From Corinectria fuckeliana (taxonomy: Eukaryota; Ascomycota; Sordariomycetes; Hypocreales; Nectriaceae): DNA of 64,000 nt. The stretch is from the NCBI GenBank assembly GCA_019137255.1, contig WPDH01000055.1, positions 62,001-126,000 of the forward strand, given 5' to 3'. Of the stretch, positions 12,001-23,873 are shown piece by piece. Position 1 is the stretch's first letter; each line of letters opens with the position of its first letter. The notes below the pieces were generated by a model. The model was not told the origin of the DNA. It worked only from the letters and a program-made list of their open reading frames with translations, and made no database searches. Position numbers and translations under genes: made by a program.

Positions 12001-13570
12001 ACTGGCCTCGCAGCAACGCCTTTCTACAGCGCAGCGACTTTTGCGTGTTTCCTTGGAAAGAGTGGTCTGTCTGGTCTGCACCCTCCTCGAAACTCGACGC
12101 GACCCTGACGGCAGCCAATTGAGTTGTTCATTCTACAGCGCCTTCTGTACGGACGCCACGCTGTGGGTCCTGGCGAGATGTATACATGCCTCCATATTGG
12201 TCTTCTCGTACCAGCAGCGTCATCTACGAGCTCTGCCCAGCTTCACGAGCTTTTCAATCCGAGCCTCGCCGATTGGGTGGGAACTTGGGTGGGAACGTTT
12301 GCGGGCCGAGCACGTACCTGCAGTGGTGCTGCTGACGACGACGACGACAATCGAGCTGGGCTTGTCTTGTCTCTCTCTGTCTCTCTCTCTCCCTTGCTTC
12401 GCCTCGCTCACCCAAATCTCCGCCGCTCGTGCTGACCAACGAACCGAAGTCTGCCTTTTCGACCAGGGACCCAGGCGTTCGCGGGCTCCAGCGTTTCCCC
12501 CGAGGTGGGCTCCGACTCTCTCCGTGCGCGCTCTGATGGGCGGTGCATGGTGATGCCGCGGATCGGGTTGATCTGCGACTGGTCCAAGTTTGGCGCATCG
12601 TGGGGAATCTCCGAGGGATTCGATGCATCTGCGCGCGCGCGCGGGGGACAACAGCTGGCTGGTTGGGAAGCTGTAATATGTACCAGCCCTTTTATTTTTG
12701 TAAAACTTTTTTTTTTTTTTTCGTCTGGCATTGAGACCTAGAGCGAGGAACATTCTCTCACCGAAACACCAAGTGCCGTGCTCTCTCTCTCCCTCTCGTT
12801 GGTTCATCCCATGGCAGCGTGTGAGTCTCACGGGTGCTACCCCCCTCCCCCCAATCCACGGCCGTCCTCGATTTGAGTTGCCAGGAACGGAGTCCTTGTG
12901 GGTTGAGGACGGCCGTACCTGGCGAGGCATTTTTCGTCTTACTTGCATACCGGACCTACGTACATGTAGTAGTCTACCTTTACAGTTGACTGACAGCTTC
13001 GAGGTGGAGGGCTGGCAGACGACGCCATTCGCCGCGGCCTGCCCTAACAGAGGGGGACCGCCAACCCAGAAGGAGAAACCTGGAAGCACTGGTGGGTTGT
13101 GTTCCTGACGATCGTCGTGGTCCTGGGGTTTGGGCGGAGCGGGTGCCACACACACACACACACACAAACTCAACCACCTCGCACCTCTCTCACGCTGGCG
13201 GGGCTTGAGCTGGGCTGCAGCCTTCTGGGCAACAAGGAATTTTCTCCCATTCATTTGTCCCCGTGGGGGGGGGGGGGGTTAGCGGTGGGCACTGCACCGA
13301 GTTTTCCTAGCAGTTTTAAATGCCTCCTCGGCAAGGGCAACTCATCTCGTGCTCTGTTCTCGCTGTAGTCACAGATGGATGTTCGTTTGCAGTCTGAAGA
13401 ACGCCGTGGGAAGCAGGATTAATGGTATTCTCCGAGTCTACCTACAGCGAGAAAGGTCAAAGTCCGAGTCGTGCGCCATCACGCGCAAACACATCCCATG
13501 CAGTCTCCGTTGTATCCCCTAAAGGTCAACCCCCTCAGCCCCCCATGCTTTCCATCATGGACGTAGCCAT

Positions 13571-16500
13571 CTACACTGCCTTCCGTCGGTGCTTTTTCTT
13601 TGTTTCCGCCCTCCACGCATCCTCGAACAAAGTCGGTTTCTGGCCAACGTCACTGGGTCGAACCCCCAGACGTCGTACAACCTTGAATGCGCCAGTGCCA
13701 ACACTCATGGTCTGCCCCATGATGATGCCCTCACTTACACCCTCGATCCGGTCGGTCTTCATCCCTGCTGCCGCTTCAAACAAGTGATCTGGCGTCTTCT
13801 CAAACGAAGCCAGATGCAGCACGCTGTCCCTCATTTTCGATAGTCCGAACCGTGTGATGCCGAGGACTTCTCCCTTGAAGGTCATGGCGTCTGCTAGAAG
13901 CTGCATGTGCCGGTGATCAATGCCCATGTACCCCATGACTTCGTTGATCTCGTCTGCAATTGTTGTCCTTGCTGCCTCGATGCCGAGCACCTCGCCACAT
14001 TCCATTACACTATTCGTCCGAGCCTTGGTGCCAATCACACCTTCTGTCGCCATGCAAGCTCGCAGACCGTAGCCCTCTACTAAAACTCTATGGGTATTAT
14101 CCTCAAAAGTCTCAATGAGGGCTCGTGTGGCATCTGCATAGCCAGAAATGGGCACGGATGGAAGCCCTCGACGGAGGAAGTTGGCTCTGAGCAACATGTC
14201 GCCACCTTCCTCAGCCGAGGACTTGGCCCTGATAGTTCTCTTTGCCGGCATCTCGCTGGCATCTCTGACGTGGATAGCGATGCTATCGCCGTTGATCACC
14301 AAGTCACTTGGCTGTATCTTGAGTTTCCGCTCCTTGCAAATAGCCTGAGCAATGTCAATCACACCAACGCCCAAGTGCATGTCTGCGAGGGCTTCTGTGT
14401 CGATCTGCAGGACTACATTGCCCTCAGTAGCACGCCATTCGTCCTCAACAAAGCGGAGAACATCTGATAGATATGTCTTCTCGATACGGGCCTTGACAAC
14501 CCTTGCTGCCTCAATTTGCTGGTTGTTGAGCAATGGACAGGTAATGACTGGAGTGCTGATGACTTTAGATGCGTTGATGATCTCCTTGATTCGGGGCACG
14601 CCCTGCGTGATGCTCATGCCTGCTACACCGGCAAAGTGAAAGGTCTTCAGTGTCATCTGGGTGCCTGGCTCGCCGATTGACTGAGCTCCAACAGCGCCAA
14701 CAGCATGGCCAGGCTCGACATACGCTTTCTTGTGCTTTTCAAGGCATAGCCTGATAAACAGCCTCAGAGCTGTGGCTGATACCTTGGCCGTGCGGTCCGC
14801 GTGGTCTTGTGCTGCGGATCTGTCCCTGTCGAAGCCGGCAAGCTCCCGTACTTTGGATAGCTTGGACGCTAGCCTGTCCACGAAGCTCTCGATCTCTTTG
14901 AGAAAGTTCCGTCCACCCTCGTGCTCGTCAATGGCATAGTCGCTGCCATCTTCATAGTCAAGCTCTTCATTGTGCAGTAGACCCCTCCGTGGAAACCGCT
15001 TGCGTTCACCCTCAAGCATAGAATCACACAATGCTCGGATCTCGCTTGGTGTTAATGAGGGCTCGTCATTATCCAGTGTGAGATTTTCAGCATGAGTCCA
15101 TGTCCGCTGGAATTGGACTGGCCCAGCTGAGCCTTCCATATCCACTGGGTCAAGTTTATCAGCCCCAAATTGAAACTGAACAACAGTGCCAGTCGATGTT
15201 CGAACTGTATCGTCATACTGAGTAGAGAGGTCCTCCAATGACTTCATCAGCCTCCGTGACATATACCCAGTCTCTGCAGTCTTTACTGCTGTGTCGACCA
15301 AGCCTTCTCGACCAGAGGCAGCATGGAATATAAATTCAGTGGGTTCAAGGCCAGCATAGAAGCTATTCTTCACGAATCCCTTGGACGGGGGTTGACGAGC
15401 GTTCTTGTGGAAATGCGGTAGACTTCGATCTTGGAAACCGTCGGGGATTCGCTGGCCACCGATGATCTGTTGGCCGACTAGAGCTATCATTTGCGCGACG
15501 TTGATATCCGAGCCCTTTGACCCCGACTTGGCCATGATCAATGGTGTGTTATGGCGACTTAGTGTGTCAATGCAGTATTGGCCGGCTTGTTGTCGGACCT
15601 TGCTCAAGATGCCAGAGATGGAGTTCTCCAAGGTCTGCTCCATGTTGCAGCCAGGAGCTTTTTCTAGCTTGCCCTGCTGGAACAGCTCAATGAGATCATC
15701 GCACTGCTTATACGCGACAGAGACGAGGTTCCTTGTTTCCGCCTCAAGACTCTCTGCTGGGCAAACATCGCCCACGCCAATAGAGAAGCCTCGGTTGGTA
15801 AGATGCCGGGCACATAGCCTTGCCAATCGATTCATGGCGGTGACGGCTTCATCTGGGCCAAAGTCACGGAGGATGACGTAAAAGATGGAGTCTTTCTTAC
15901 CCGATCCCACGGTGGACTTATCCATGACACCGCACATGACCTCGGAATTCCGAACCACAAGCCAGCCATCATTGGGATCCATATCAGGGCAACCTGACTG
16001 TGCCTGGAAGCTTTTGCATTTGGCATCGAGGTTGACCTTGACTGGTGATTGCTTGTTTGGCCGCATCAGGACACTGAATATCTGCTTGCCTGTCCACAGC
16101 GTGACTGGCGCAATGATTGCTGGTGGTGGAAGGTCTAGCGGAGTCTGACTGTCGAGCATATGCATGCATATATAGGCGAATGTCTTGCGATCAAAGAACC
16201 TGTCCTTGCTGCTAAGAAGGAATGCGGCTGTAATGAAGTCTTGTGTCGCTGCAATGATAGGCTCCCCATTCTTTGGTGTTATGAGGTTATGCTTGACTCC
16301 CATAAGATTGATAGCTTCAGCACGAGCTTCTTCTGTTTGTGGGACATGCACATTCATCTCATCGCCATCAAAGTCGGCATTGTATGGACCGCACACGCAC
16401 TCGTTGAGTCGAAATGTCCGCCATGGGCGAACCTTGACAAGATGGCTCATGATGCTCAGCTTATGGAGTGATGGCTGGCGGTTGAATAGGACAATATCAT

Positions 16501-18105
16501 TATCCTCAAGATGGCGCTCAACAACATCTCCAGCAGTGAGCTCACGTGCGACCAAGTTCTTGTTGCCAAACTTAAGAGAAATCTTGTACCCTCCTTCATC
16601 ATCCTTTTTGAGGACCTGTTGGGCCCCGGGCCAGATGTTGGGGCCATTGATGACACATTTCCGTAGTTTGTCGATGTTGTGTCGTTGGACTCTTTCTGGG
16701 TAGGTCAGGGTTTTGGCGACTAGTTCGGGAATAGCAACTTGGTCAATTCCGAGGTTGGGGTCTGGAGAAATAACAGTGCGGCCAGAAAAATCGACTCGCT
16801 TGCCAGAGAGATTGCCGCGGAATCGCCCTTGCTTGCCCTTTAGACGCTGGCAGAAGCCCCTCACAGCTTTTCCAAAGCCAGGTTGTTGTAGGCCTGGAAT
16901 ATCACTATTGATATACATGGCGATTTGGGTCTGGAGGTATTCCCATTGCTCCATAATGGTCTGAAGAGGAGAGCCCTTCTGTAATGCTGAGCGAATCATA
17001 CCACTAACCCAGACAATGTCGGCAAGTTTTGTTGTTAGATCATCCTCATTGCTGGCATTATCTTGAGCAACTGAGGGCCTGATGCATACTGGAGGGGCGG
17101 GGAGGAATTGCCAGATGAACATCTCAGGCCGACCCTCAGTAGGATCTAAACCAAGAAGCTCGCAATCAGTCGGGCTGATGGTTTTGAAGAGATTGAGAAC
17201 CCTTAGCGGATTGAGATCTTCCATAGCCTTCCGCAAATGCTTCTCAAGCTCAGGATTCTCACGACGGGCCTCGTCGAACGATGCATCAAACTTTATCTTG
17301 CTTCCAGGGGGAACCTTTTTGGCCGAGGTGGATTTGTTGTAGGAAGAGAATTTGTCATGGGCGAACTTGAGGACACCAATCTTGCGTATTTGGCCGTTGA
17401 TTGAGCTGCAGTAAGGACATGTCTTGGTCTTGCGGCACTGCTCATTGATCTTCTTGCATATCTGGGTTCGGCGTAGGTTGTCCATGTGAGGGCGTCGTAG
17501 TTCCTTGAGGAAGGCTCGTCGTTGGTGGTCTTCAAGCAGCACGCAACCGCAGTCCTGTCACACCTGTTAGCGACATATGTACTTGTCGAGCTGGGGATCT
17601 CAGATACTGGGTGATGCTACGTACCTTGCAAATGTTTTGAAGGATGCTCATGATGAAGCGCAAGTATCCGACGTGAAACGCCGGTAGCGGAAGTCTCACA
17701 TAGCCAAAGTGGCCATTGCAATTCTGAAGCGCCTCGTGGCAGGTGGCACATTTTCCCAACTTGCTCGAAGTACCCTAGGGTTCAAAGTCTCGGGTTAGTT
17801 CTATGGTGGTTGCCTAGGATAGCGCGGCAAGGGCGACAGCTCACCAGTTGAGGATCGAGAGGGCCGTGGTGATAGGGAGCTCGGTTTTTTTCGATGTCGT
17901 AGAGCAGCCGGTCGGAGATCTCGACGACTGCTTGGTTTGCGATATCCTGGTTGGACCTGTTTAACAACGTAGGTGGTCAGCAAACAACTCGACGTGATCT
18001 GAACCGACCGGATTCTTACTGTATGCCGAATTTGATACCGCTGAAGCGCTTGGGCAGCTTGTCGACAAGCTGCTGCTTGGTGGGGTTGTCGGTTGAATGA
18101 GCCAT
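13571..18105 (-). CDS. RPC1: RNA polymerase III largest subunit (RPC160), 1443 aa, four exons
   Basis: Exons on the minus strand are 18105-18020, 17956-17845, 17774-17625 and 17554-13571; the three introns of 63, 70 and 70 nt have GT-AG ends and preserve the frame. The product is the catalytic clamp/active-site subunit of nuclear RNA polymerase III, which makes tRNA and 5S rRNA. The N-terminal zinc-binding clamp motif CATCHEALQNCNGHFG spans exon 3, with a later CDCGC in exon 4. The invariant magnesium-binding NADFDGDEMN is present, and the trigger-loop region GAQSIGEPGTQMTLKTFHFAG is intact. Length agrees with yeast Rpc160 (about 1460 aa). The cleft residues (RQPSLHK) identify the family of largest subunits, and the C-terminus lacks heptad repeats, which excludes Pol II. 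No damage is seen. Its codon use is much less GC-rich than that of the metallo-hydrolase gene at 23874. Confidence 0.97.
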
Positions 18106-18693
18106 GGCCTGCCTGCCTGGTCGCAGACCCAGGTCGACGTCCGCCAGATGCTCGTCTCCTCCTGACCGCAACAAGGACCTGGTCGCTGGGACGTGTCGTG
18201 GCGGCGGCGCAGTGGTCGAAGTCTGGCGCTTAGGAAGGGTTTCGCGGGGTGACGGGTGACGGGTGACGTGTGATTGGAAAATTTGGGAGCAACGCCGCTA
18301 TCAGCGATCACGAACGACGATAAGCGGTAACGATAAGCAGGCAAGAAGCCACTGTCAATTGGGGTGGGAATCGATCTCCCCCACCTACCCTGCAGCCCGA
18401 GGAAATAACACGTGACTCATCCTCGCTTGAGAAGCTAGGTAGCTTGGCTTAGAGGTGGTCTTGTGCAACTTGCACTTGCAAATTGCAAATGTTTGGTTCG
18501 AGCGCCATTCCTCCTGTTTTCTTGGTCGTCGCCTCTTACGCCTGCAAGGCTTCCTGGACCTTTTGCAATGTATTGTATGCTGTGATCGTGTCGGGGTGGT
18601 GCTCGTCACCATGGCCGGTTCTACGGCCTCGGCAATTACGCGCCGACTTCTCCCAGCTTAATCTAAGGGTTAAACGACTGATGCTTTGAAAAG

Positions 18694-18905
18694 GAGTCGT
18701 GCTATTCGGGCTATATATCACGTGCCTGAATCGACATTCACTTCTCCTTAAATACAGTCTTGCTATTAATCATAGCAGAGCAACTAGGGCAGGGAGTCAG
18801 GGCATCATTGCATTTGGGATATTGGGACTGTGTGTTAAAAGCGAATGATATAGTAAGAAGGGTAAAAGACTGGGTTTACAAAGTACAGCCCGAAAAGCAC
18901 GGCTC
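18694..18905. mobile_element. MITE-like element with ~22-bp terminal inverted repeats
   Basis: The left end, GAGTCGTGCTATTCGGGCTATA (18694-18715), matches the reverse complement of the right end, GAGCCGTGCTTTTCGGGCTGTA (18905-18884), at 19 of 22 positions. The 212 bp between and including them have no coding capacity. Related termini occur at 57922 and 60792, which makes a dispersed family likely. I see no convincing target-site duplication, so the transposase superfamily cannot be inferred. Confidence 0.6.
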
Positions 18906-19960
18906 AATGTAATAAGCTGTGCCTCGGCAGGGAAGAGGTGGGCATCTGCTTTTCCGTTTACTTCTTCACATGAAGGAAAAGATTCACGTTCCTCCCAGGA
19001 ACAGGCCGGGGTGCCATTGGCATGCTATCTCGACGGCATAAGCCTGCATGTGGGAATCCACATTTTTCGTCTCCTAGCTGGCAGCCATCTCAGCTGCCGC
19101 CACTCCTACTGGCTCGATGTCGATCGGTCAGCTCAGGCACCGTTCTGTTTTGTTCAGGCACCAGACGCGGTTGAGTGGGAGTGGTTACATTAGCTTAGAG
19201 GCCGAGCCGGAAGCGATGGCAAAAGAGTGCGGAGCTGCAGTTGCTAATAGCTGGAGTCCTTACCCTAGCCGCGCCGTTGCGACCTAGTTTGGATGAAGGT
19301 GCACCTCTTAGCCCTGCGCAACTTATAGCACCTATCTTCCGCGGGGGATTCCTCCGCTGAATCCCGTTGGCCGTTGCGTATGGCTGCTCCCCCGTACCTG
19401 CATCCCCAGAACCTGCAGGATGCGGTTGGCCGGATGCCGGAGGCCCGGGCCCCGTCCCGTTCGGGACCGTGGCCTGCAGCAAAGTCACGCGAGACGGGAT
19501 AAAACCTACGATTCTCGACTCTAGCGACCGGCTATGCCTGAGATGTGCATCCCTGCGCGCATGTGCAGCATGAAGGAGACACTGTACTTGATGCCGATGG
19601 CTATCTGTACAGCCCTCCGAGATGCAACGAGTGAGCACGCGCGCACTCTGCGGGTTCATCCTGTTCACCCTGTTCACCGCTGCCGCGCCCGTTGCAGAAG
19701 ACGTTTCTCCCCCGCCAATCCGTTTCGTCTGTCAAGTGACTCGACAATGGCCACTGCTGGCTGGCCGAGTCTCTCCATGGGGACCTGGGACCTGCAGAGA
19801 GCAGTCCGCAGCTGGCGCCGTGTGGCGACACCTCATTCGCCAGGCCGAGAAGAAACCCCTGTTAAGCCTAAGTCGACATGAAATGTCTCATCTCGGAGAT
19901 GTGGACCTGCGTGCGTCTGGTAAAAACGTGGGGGCGGGATGCCGAGCGTCGGCCACGAGT

Positions 19961-19983
19961 GCTGCTGCTGCTGCTGCTGCTGC
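19961..19983. repeat. (CTG)7 trinucleotide run
   Basis: About seven and a half uninterrupted CTG units. It produces poly-Leu, poly-Ala or poly-Gln tracts in the open frames across it, none of which I accept as genes. Confidence 0.85.
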
Positions 19984-22905
19984 GCGAATGCATCTATGTT
20001 GAGGCCATCCCGGTGTCCAGGGTGACGAGTGCGTCGTCGACATGTGATGGGATTGGGGAACAGCGCATGCCGGAGAGAAGCCGAAGGTGAAGTCGTGGAG
20101 AGGAGCAAGGGTAGGAAATTAGATGTGATGTGATTCCTCTGCGGGAGCCCGTCGAAGCGCCGCTCGGCTGCGGCTGCGTGGCTTACACACGGGTGGACGC
20201 TTCACACGTGGACGCGCCTGGTTTGAAGAGCAACGACAAAGCGATTGCTGGACCCTTTGTCCCAGGTGACATGCTGTCCATGCTTTGACCGCGACTCAAA
20301 GCTGCTACCTGGCGGAGGGACTGCTTGACGGCAACGTCGGCATGCGTTGTTGGTGGGCTGCGCGGCTGTCTGCCGACGGAGTCGTGCCACGGCCGCATCA
20401 GGACGCGGTTCCCGAGCGGGACCTCTCGTCGAAAGAGAAAGCTTGACGTGGTCTTGCTTGCTTTTTTTTCTTTCCATCGGGAGTCTGTCGGCGAGTGGTC
20501 ACGGGCCGTGGCGGTGAGCCAAGGATCGCGAGAACGCGGCGGAGCTTGGTTGGAGGAATTGTCGGGAGAAGGGTGGTGAGGCTTTTGGCGCCTCTTCAAT
20601 GATTGCCCTACGAAGGTTCCTGTTGCAGATGTGGTGAAGATTGGCGGTGCAGGTTGGAGGGAGTTGGTTCATGAGGGAGCTGGGGAGATTGAGGGAATGG
20701 GCTATGCTCTTTCCGCCTGTGGGACCAACGATCCCGTTGAACCGCAGGTTTTAGTGCTTGTGTCTTTTGTGAGAGTTGGGACTTGTATGAAGAGGTTAGG
20801 GTGCTAGTGTTACCTTCGAGAGGCTTGAAAGTGGCAGCCTTGCTTTACTTTGGGACTTTGCCTAATGATGATGTTGGTGACGATGCTTAAATGACATATC
20901 TCCTGTTGACTAACAACATTGACATCTCAGGCTCCTTTCTCGCCTTATCTGGTCTTGACTTAAGCTTAATATCATGCTTCTAACTTCAATTGACCTCTGA
21001 GAAATGTCAAAGTCGTTCTTGGCGGACAATAGATGAGTTGGTCATTATTGGCGAGTGTGGATAGGCTGCCGGTTGAGGTTCTCTAGGGTAAGCACCCAAG
21101 CAACACATCAGGAACTACTTGTCTACTGAACAACAGATGTTTATATCAAGCATCGTCAGACCAAGTGGAAATATGTAAATCTTTTAAAAGTACAATTTCG
21201 AAATTGAGTGGCTTCTTAAAAGCAAACGACACTGGGGTTGTGTCAAGTTCATCGAGTCAAAGCTCAGGTGCCTCATTATCTCTAGGACGCCACGCAACAA
21301 GTACCAGCACTTGTTTGGTACCACTTGAAGGTGATTGCGATTGTATTTACTCCGGAGAAGTCAAATTCGAAGATCCGCTAGCAATTTTTATTAATACTTA
21401 CTGCTAGAGGCTGACTAGTTCCGGGTAGTTTGTGATGCGTTAAAGGTCAGTCTCTAACGGAGATCCTGTGCTGTACCATAGAAGGGGCGACTAACTTCTT
21501 AGACAGGAGAACGTAAAGTATGATCTGAGCGAAGTGAGATGAAGCAGGACTACAGGTATCACTTAGGTGTAATAGCAGCACCTTTGGTGAGTCATTGATT
21601 CACTAAAGTCAACCTTCGGCACTAGTGACTTGTCGGTGCTAACGATGTCGAGACATTTAAGAAAGAGGCAGCACATACTTCGGGTCAGGCATGTGCCTGG
21701 ATGGCACAGCGGGTGATACATATCGCAAGAATCATGGTCATGTTGCTTTTCGGGTTTGTGTTGAAGATGGTGTTTTGAGATTGAGTTGAGGAAGCTAGCC
21801 TGGCTCGTCAGCTTGGCGAGAAGATGGCTAGGCTTTTATATTGTGTTAGCTAGATAAGCTTTTAGAGGCTCTTATGGTTAGGGGGAGAGGTCTATTGTAA
21901 AGATATGTCTCAATGTCAAAGATAATGCTTTATACATTATGTTACTTACTAGGAAAATATGTTATATTTTACGGTACTAGGTATAGTATCTTATAGCGGG
22001 ATTTATTATATATTACTTACTATATTGCTTTATTTATCTTTATCTAAGAAGACATTAAGGAACGTATATTTAAAACTAACTCATAATAATACTTTAGGTC
22101 CGGTATTCACAATCTACCACCGGATTCAAAGCTACTATTTGGACCCTACGCCAAGGGGTATTCGTCTAGAGTATTGACATGGAACGAGGATGGAGGCAAC
22201 GCAAACCAGGCGTTGAGAGATGGCGAATCAAGGCGAGAGGAACACATCTGAAACAAATCGCTATATTTGAGCCTGCATGAACGATGCTGACGTTGTGTCC
22301 GACCCAACTGTGGATGATGGTCATGCCGCCGTTTCACTGCATAAGGGTCCCCAAAGAACACCAATGACGATGCCGACTAGGTTCAAAGAATACAACTACC
22401 TAAAGCCTGAAACTTAAATCTCTTTTATGCACGTGTCCATCCTTATGACACGCTATCCACTAATTCCCGTCTGACTCTGTAGCTTTACGACTCTATCTGA
22501 CTTCACAATGACTCACCCGTGATGTTGGTACAAACGGCAGGAACCCGGAATTTTCCATCAAGAGAGGCGATATAGAACCAAGTCTGACATTGTTTGACCG
22601 GAAATAGAGAGGACTTGTCTTAATGCCCGCTCAAGTTGACCGTCACCTACATCATCACCCTGTAAGGACTAGTCATTCTGCTAGCTCTATAACCAAAGCA
22701 CAGAAAGTAGTGTGAGATCAACCGAAAGCAAAAGACGGAAGATTTAGCATCTAGGCAAGTCCTCACCGGGGAGCAAAAGTTTAGGTTTGTTGAAGAAATT
22801 TAGAGACATCTTCAGCTTCACGCAATTGTATCTGTAATCGGTTCCTTGTCCCAGAGTAGAGACTGTATATTCCGCCGTTGCTATCTCGTCTCGTTACATC
22901 CACTA

Positions 22906-23313
22906 CTACACCAGCGTGATATTATATACTAGGGGTGTATCAACGTATATTCTAGTTCTGATACCCTCATCATCAGTCCAGATCTGGCCATGAGCAGAAT
23001 GATCGAACAAACGGAATGCTTCAACCAATTCATAGAGTGGTCCGGTGGTGAAAAGCGCTACGAGAACAGACCCTTGAGGATTGTCGTTCTTCTGCAAGAT
23101 CAGGCCGCATGCTGCAGGGTTGTCCCTGTTACAGGTCTTGCCACAAATGGCGCGTGTGCGGAATACAACTTCCATCTCTTGAGTTGCTCCAAGGACCGCC
23201 AGCGGCCTGTCGCTTTCCTTTGCGAGCTTGCGGTAGGTGTACTGCACAATCACCTCACTCCACAATGTTCGAGTTCGCAGCATATCGTGACTGTTCCATC
23301 GTAGTACGTTCAA
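22906..23313 (-). pseudogene. Remnant resembling a HET (heterokaryon incompatibility) protein
   Basis: The minus-strand frame ending in TAG at 22906 reads 135 residues that include W-S-E-V-I-V-Q-Y-T-Y-R-K-L-A-K-E-S-D-R-P, then LAVLGA. This resembles the HET-family segment W..(V/I)(V/I)..Y(S/T)RR.LT..SDRLPAL.GLA that follows the HET domain. The conserved N-terminal HET blocks are not seen upstream, where the next 300 bases have no long frame, and the initiating residue is not a good ATG. I read it as a truncated copy. HET proteins trigger cell death on fusion of incompatible strains; the rest of the frame is not recognised. Confidence 0.4.
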
Positions 23314-23873
23314 TATTAGACAGGAAATCGTGCATTCATTTCATACTTGATCCTACTTCCCTACCAGCCAAGGTTTACATGGATTATAAATCAGAAGCAA
23401 ACTTGGCATGGATCCCTACATACACCTACAAGAGCTAGAATGGTTGATAAGTAGATGTTAGTGTGCGGTCGACAAATATGTAGAGCTTTCCCCCACCTTC
23501 GTAATCAGCCTGATCCCATCTTTGCGACTCTCCGCTCCGTCGTCGGCGACTCGCTGATAAGTGTCATGACCGATCAATCAAAGGGCGCTGCGTGGGTGGG
23601 GGAGAGTTGCACGTGCTGCTGGCTGTCGCCGTGTAGACTTTGGAGAGATGCATGAATAAATAAGTTGATACTGGCTCTGCTGTTGCCGCCTCACTTTGAA
23701 CAAACTAGGGCGAGGTCTACGGTACAACTACACCTTCGACGGCAGGGATCCCAGCCACGGCCTTGGTTCTTTTCATCGACAGCCTCATCGCGACTTCACT
23801 AAAACCAGGCGGGGCGGTCGACCACAGCATCCTTGCTACAACTCAATCTCTGAAGATCATCACCACCCCCACA

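Larger units (their letters stand above)
4848..13570. other. Long region without a supportable gene (8.7 kb)
   Basis: No frame here shows a recognisable domain, sensible codon pattern or consistent splicing. What can be seen is a GTT/AAC trinucleotide run (5464-5486), an A/T run at about 5660, a 20-bp tandem repeat (7306-7366), a perfect 12-bp inverted repeat (8962-9009), CCTAGG-type palindromes at about 9474-9494, a CAACG run at about 11690, a GC alternating run at about 12632 and G or C homopolymers (about 7273 and 13266). The left part is presumably promoter and leader of the 561-aa gene. The right part lies downstream of the RPC1 gene. A non-coding RNA cannot be excluded. Confidence 0.5.
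18106..22905. other. Gene-poor region with repeat relics
   Basis: The left end holds the RPC1 promoter and leader. A 212-bp inverted-repeat element lies at 18694-18905 and a (CTG)7 run at 19961-19983. No reading frame from 18.9 to 20.6 kb shows a domain. From about 20.6 kb the base composition drops and a patch at about 21840-22110 is strongly AT-rich, as in eroded transposon DNA. A short frame at 21165-21407 encodes a Ser-rich peptide I do not recognise. Confidence 0.45.

Noticed and set aside
12220..13254. 344-codon open frame on -
   Set aside because: It crosses a T run, AC repeats and C runs that give Cys-Val and poly-Lys tracts, with no conserved motif.
18355..18390. tRNA B-box-like GATCGATTC on the minus strand upstream of RPC1
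   Set aside because: The flanking bases form a GGTGGG/CCCACC hairpin with an 11-nt loop, not a tRNA T-arm, and no A-box or acceptor stem was found. No tRNA or 5S rRNA gene was recognised in the window.
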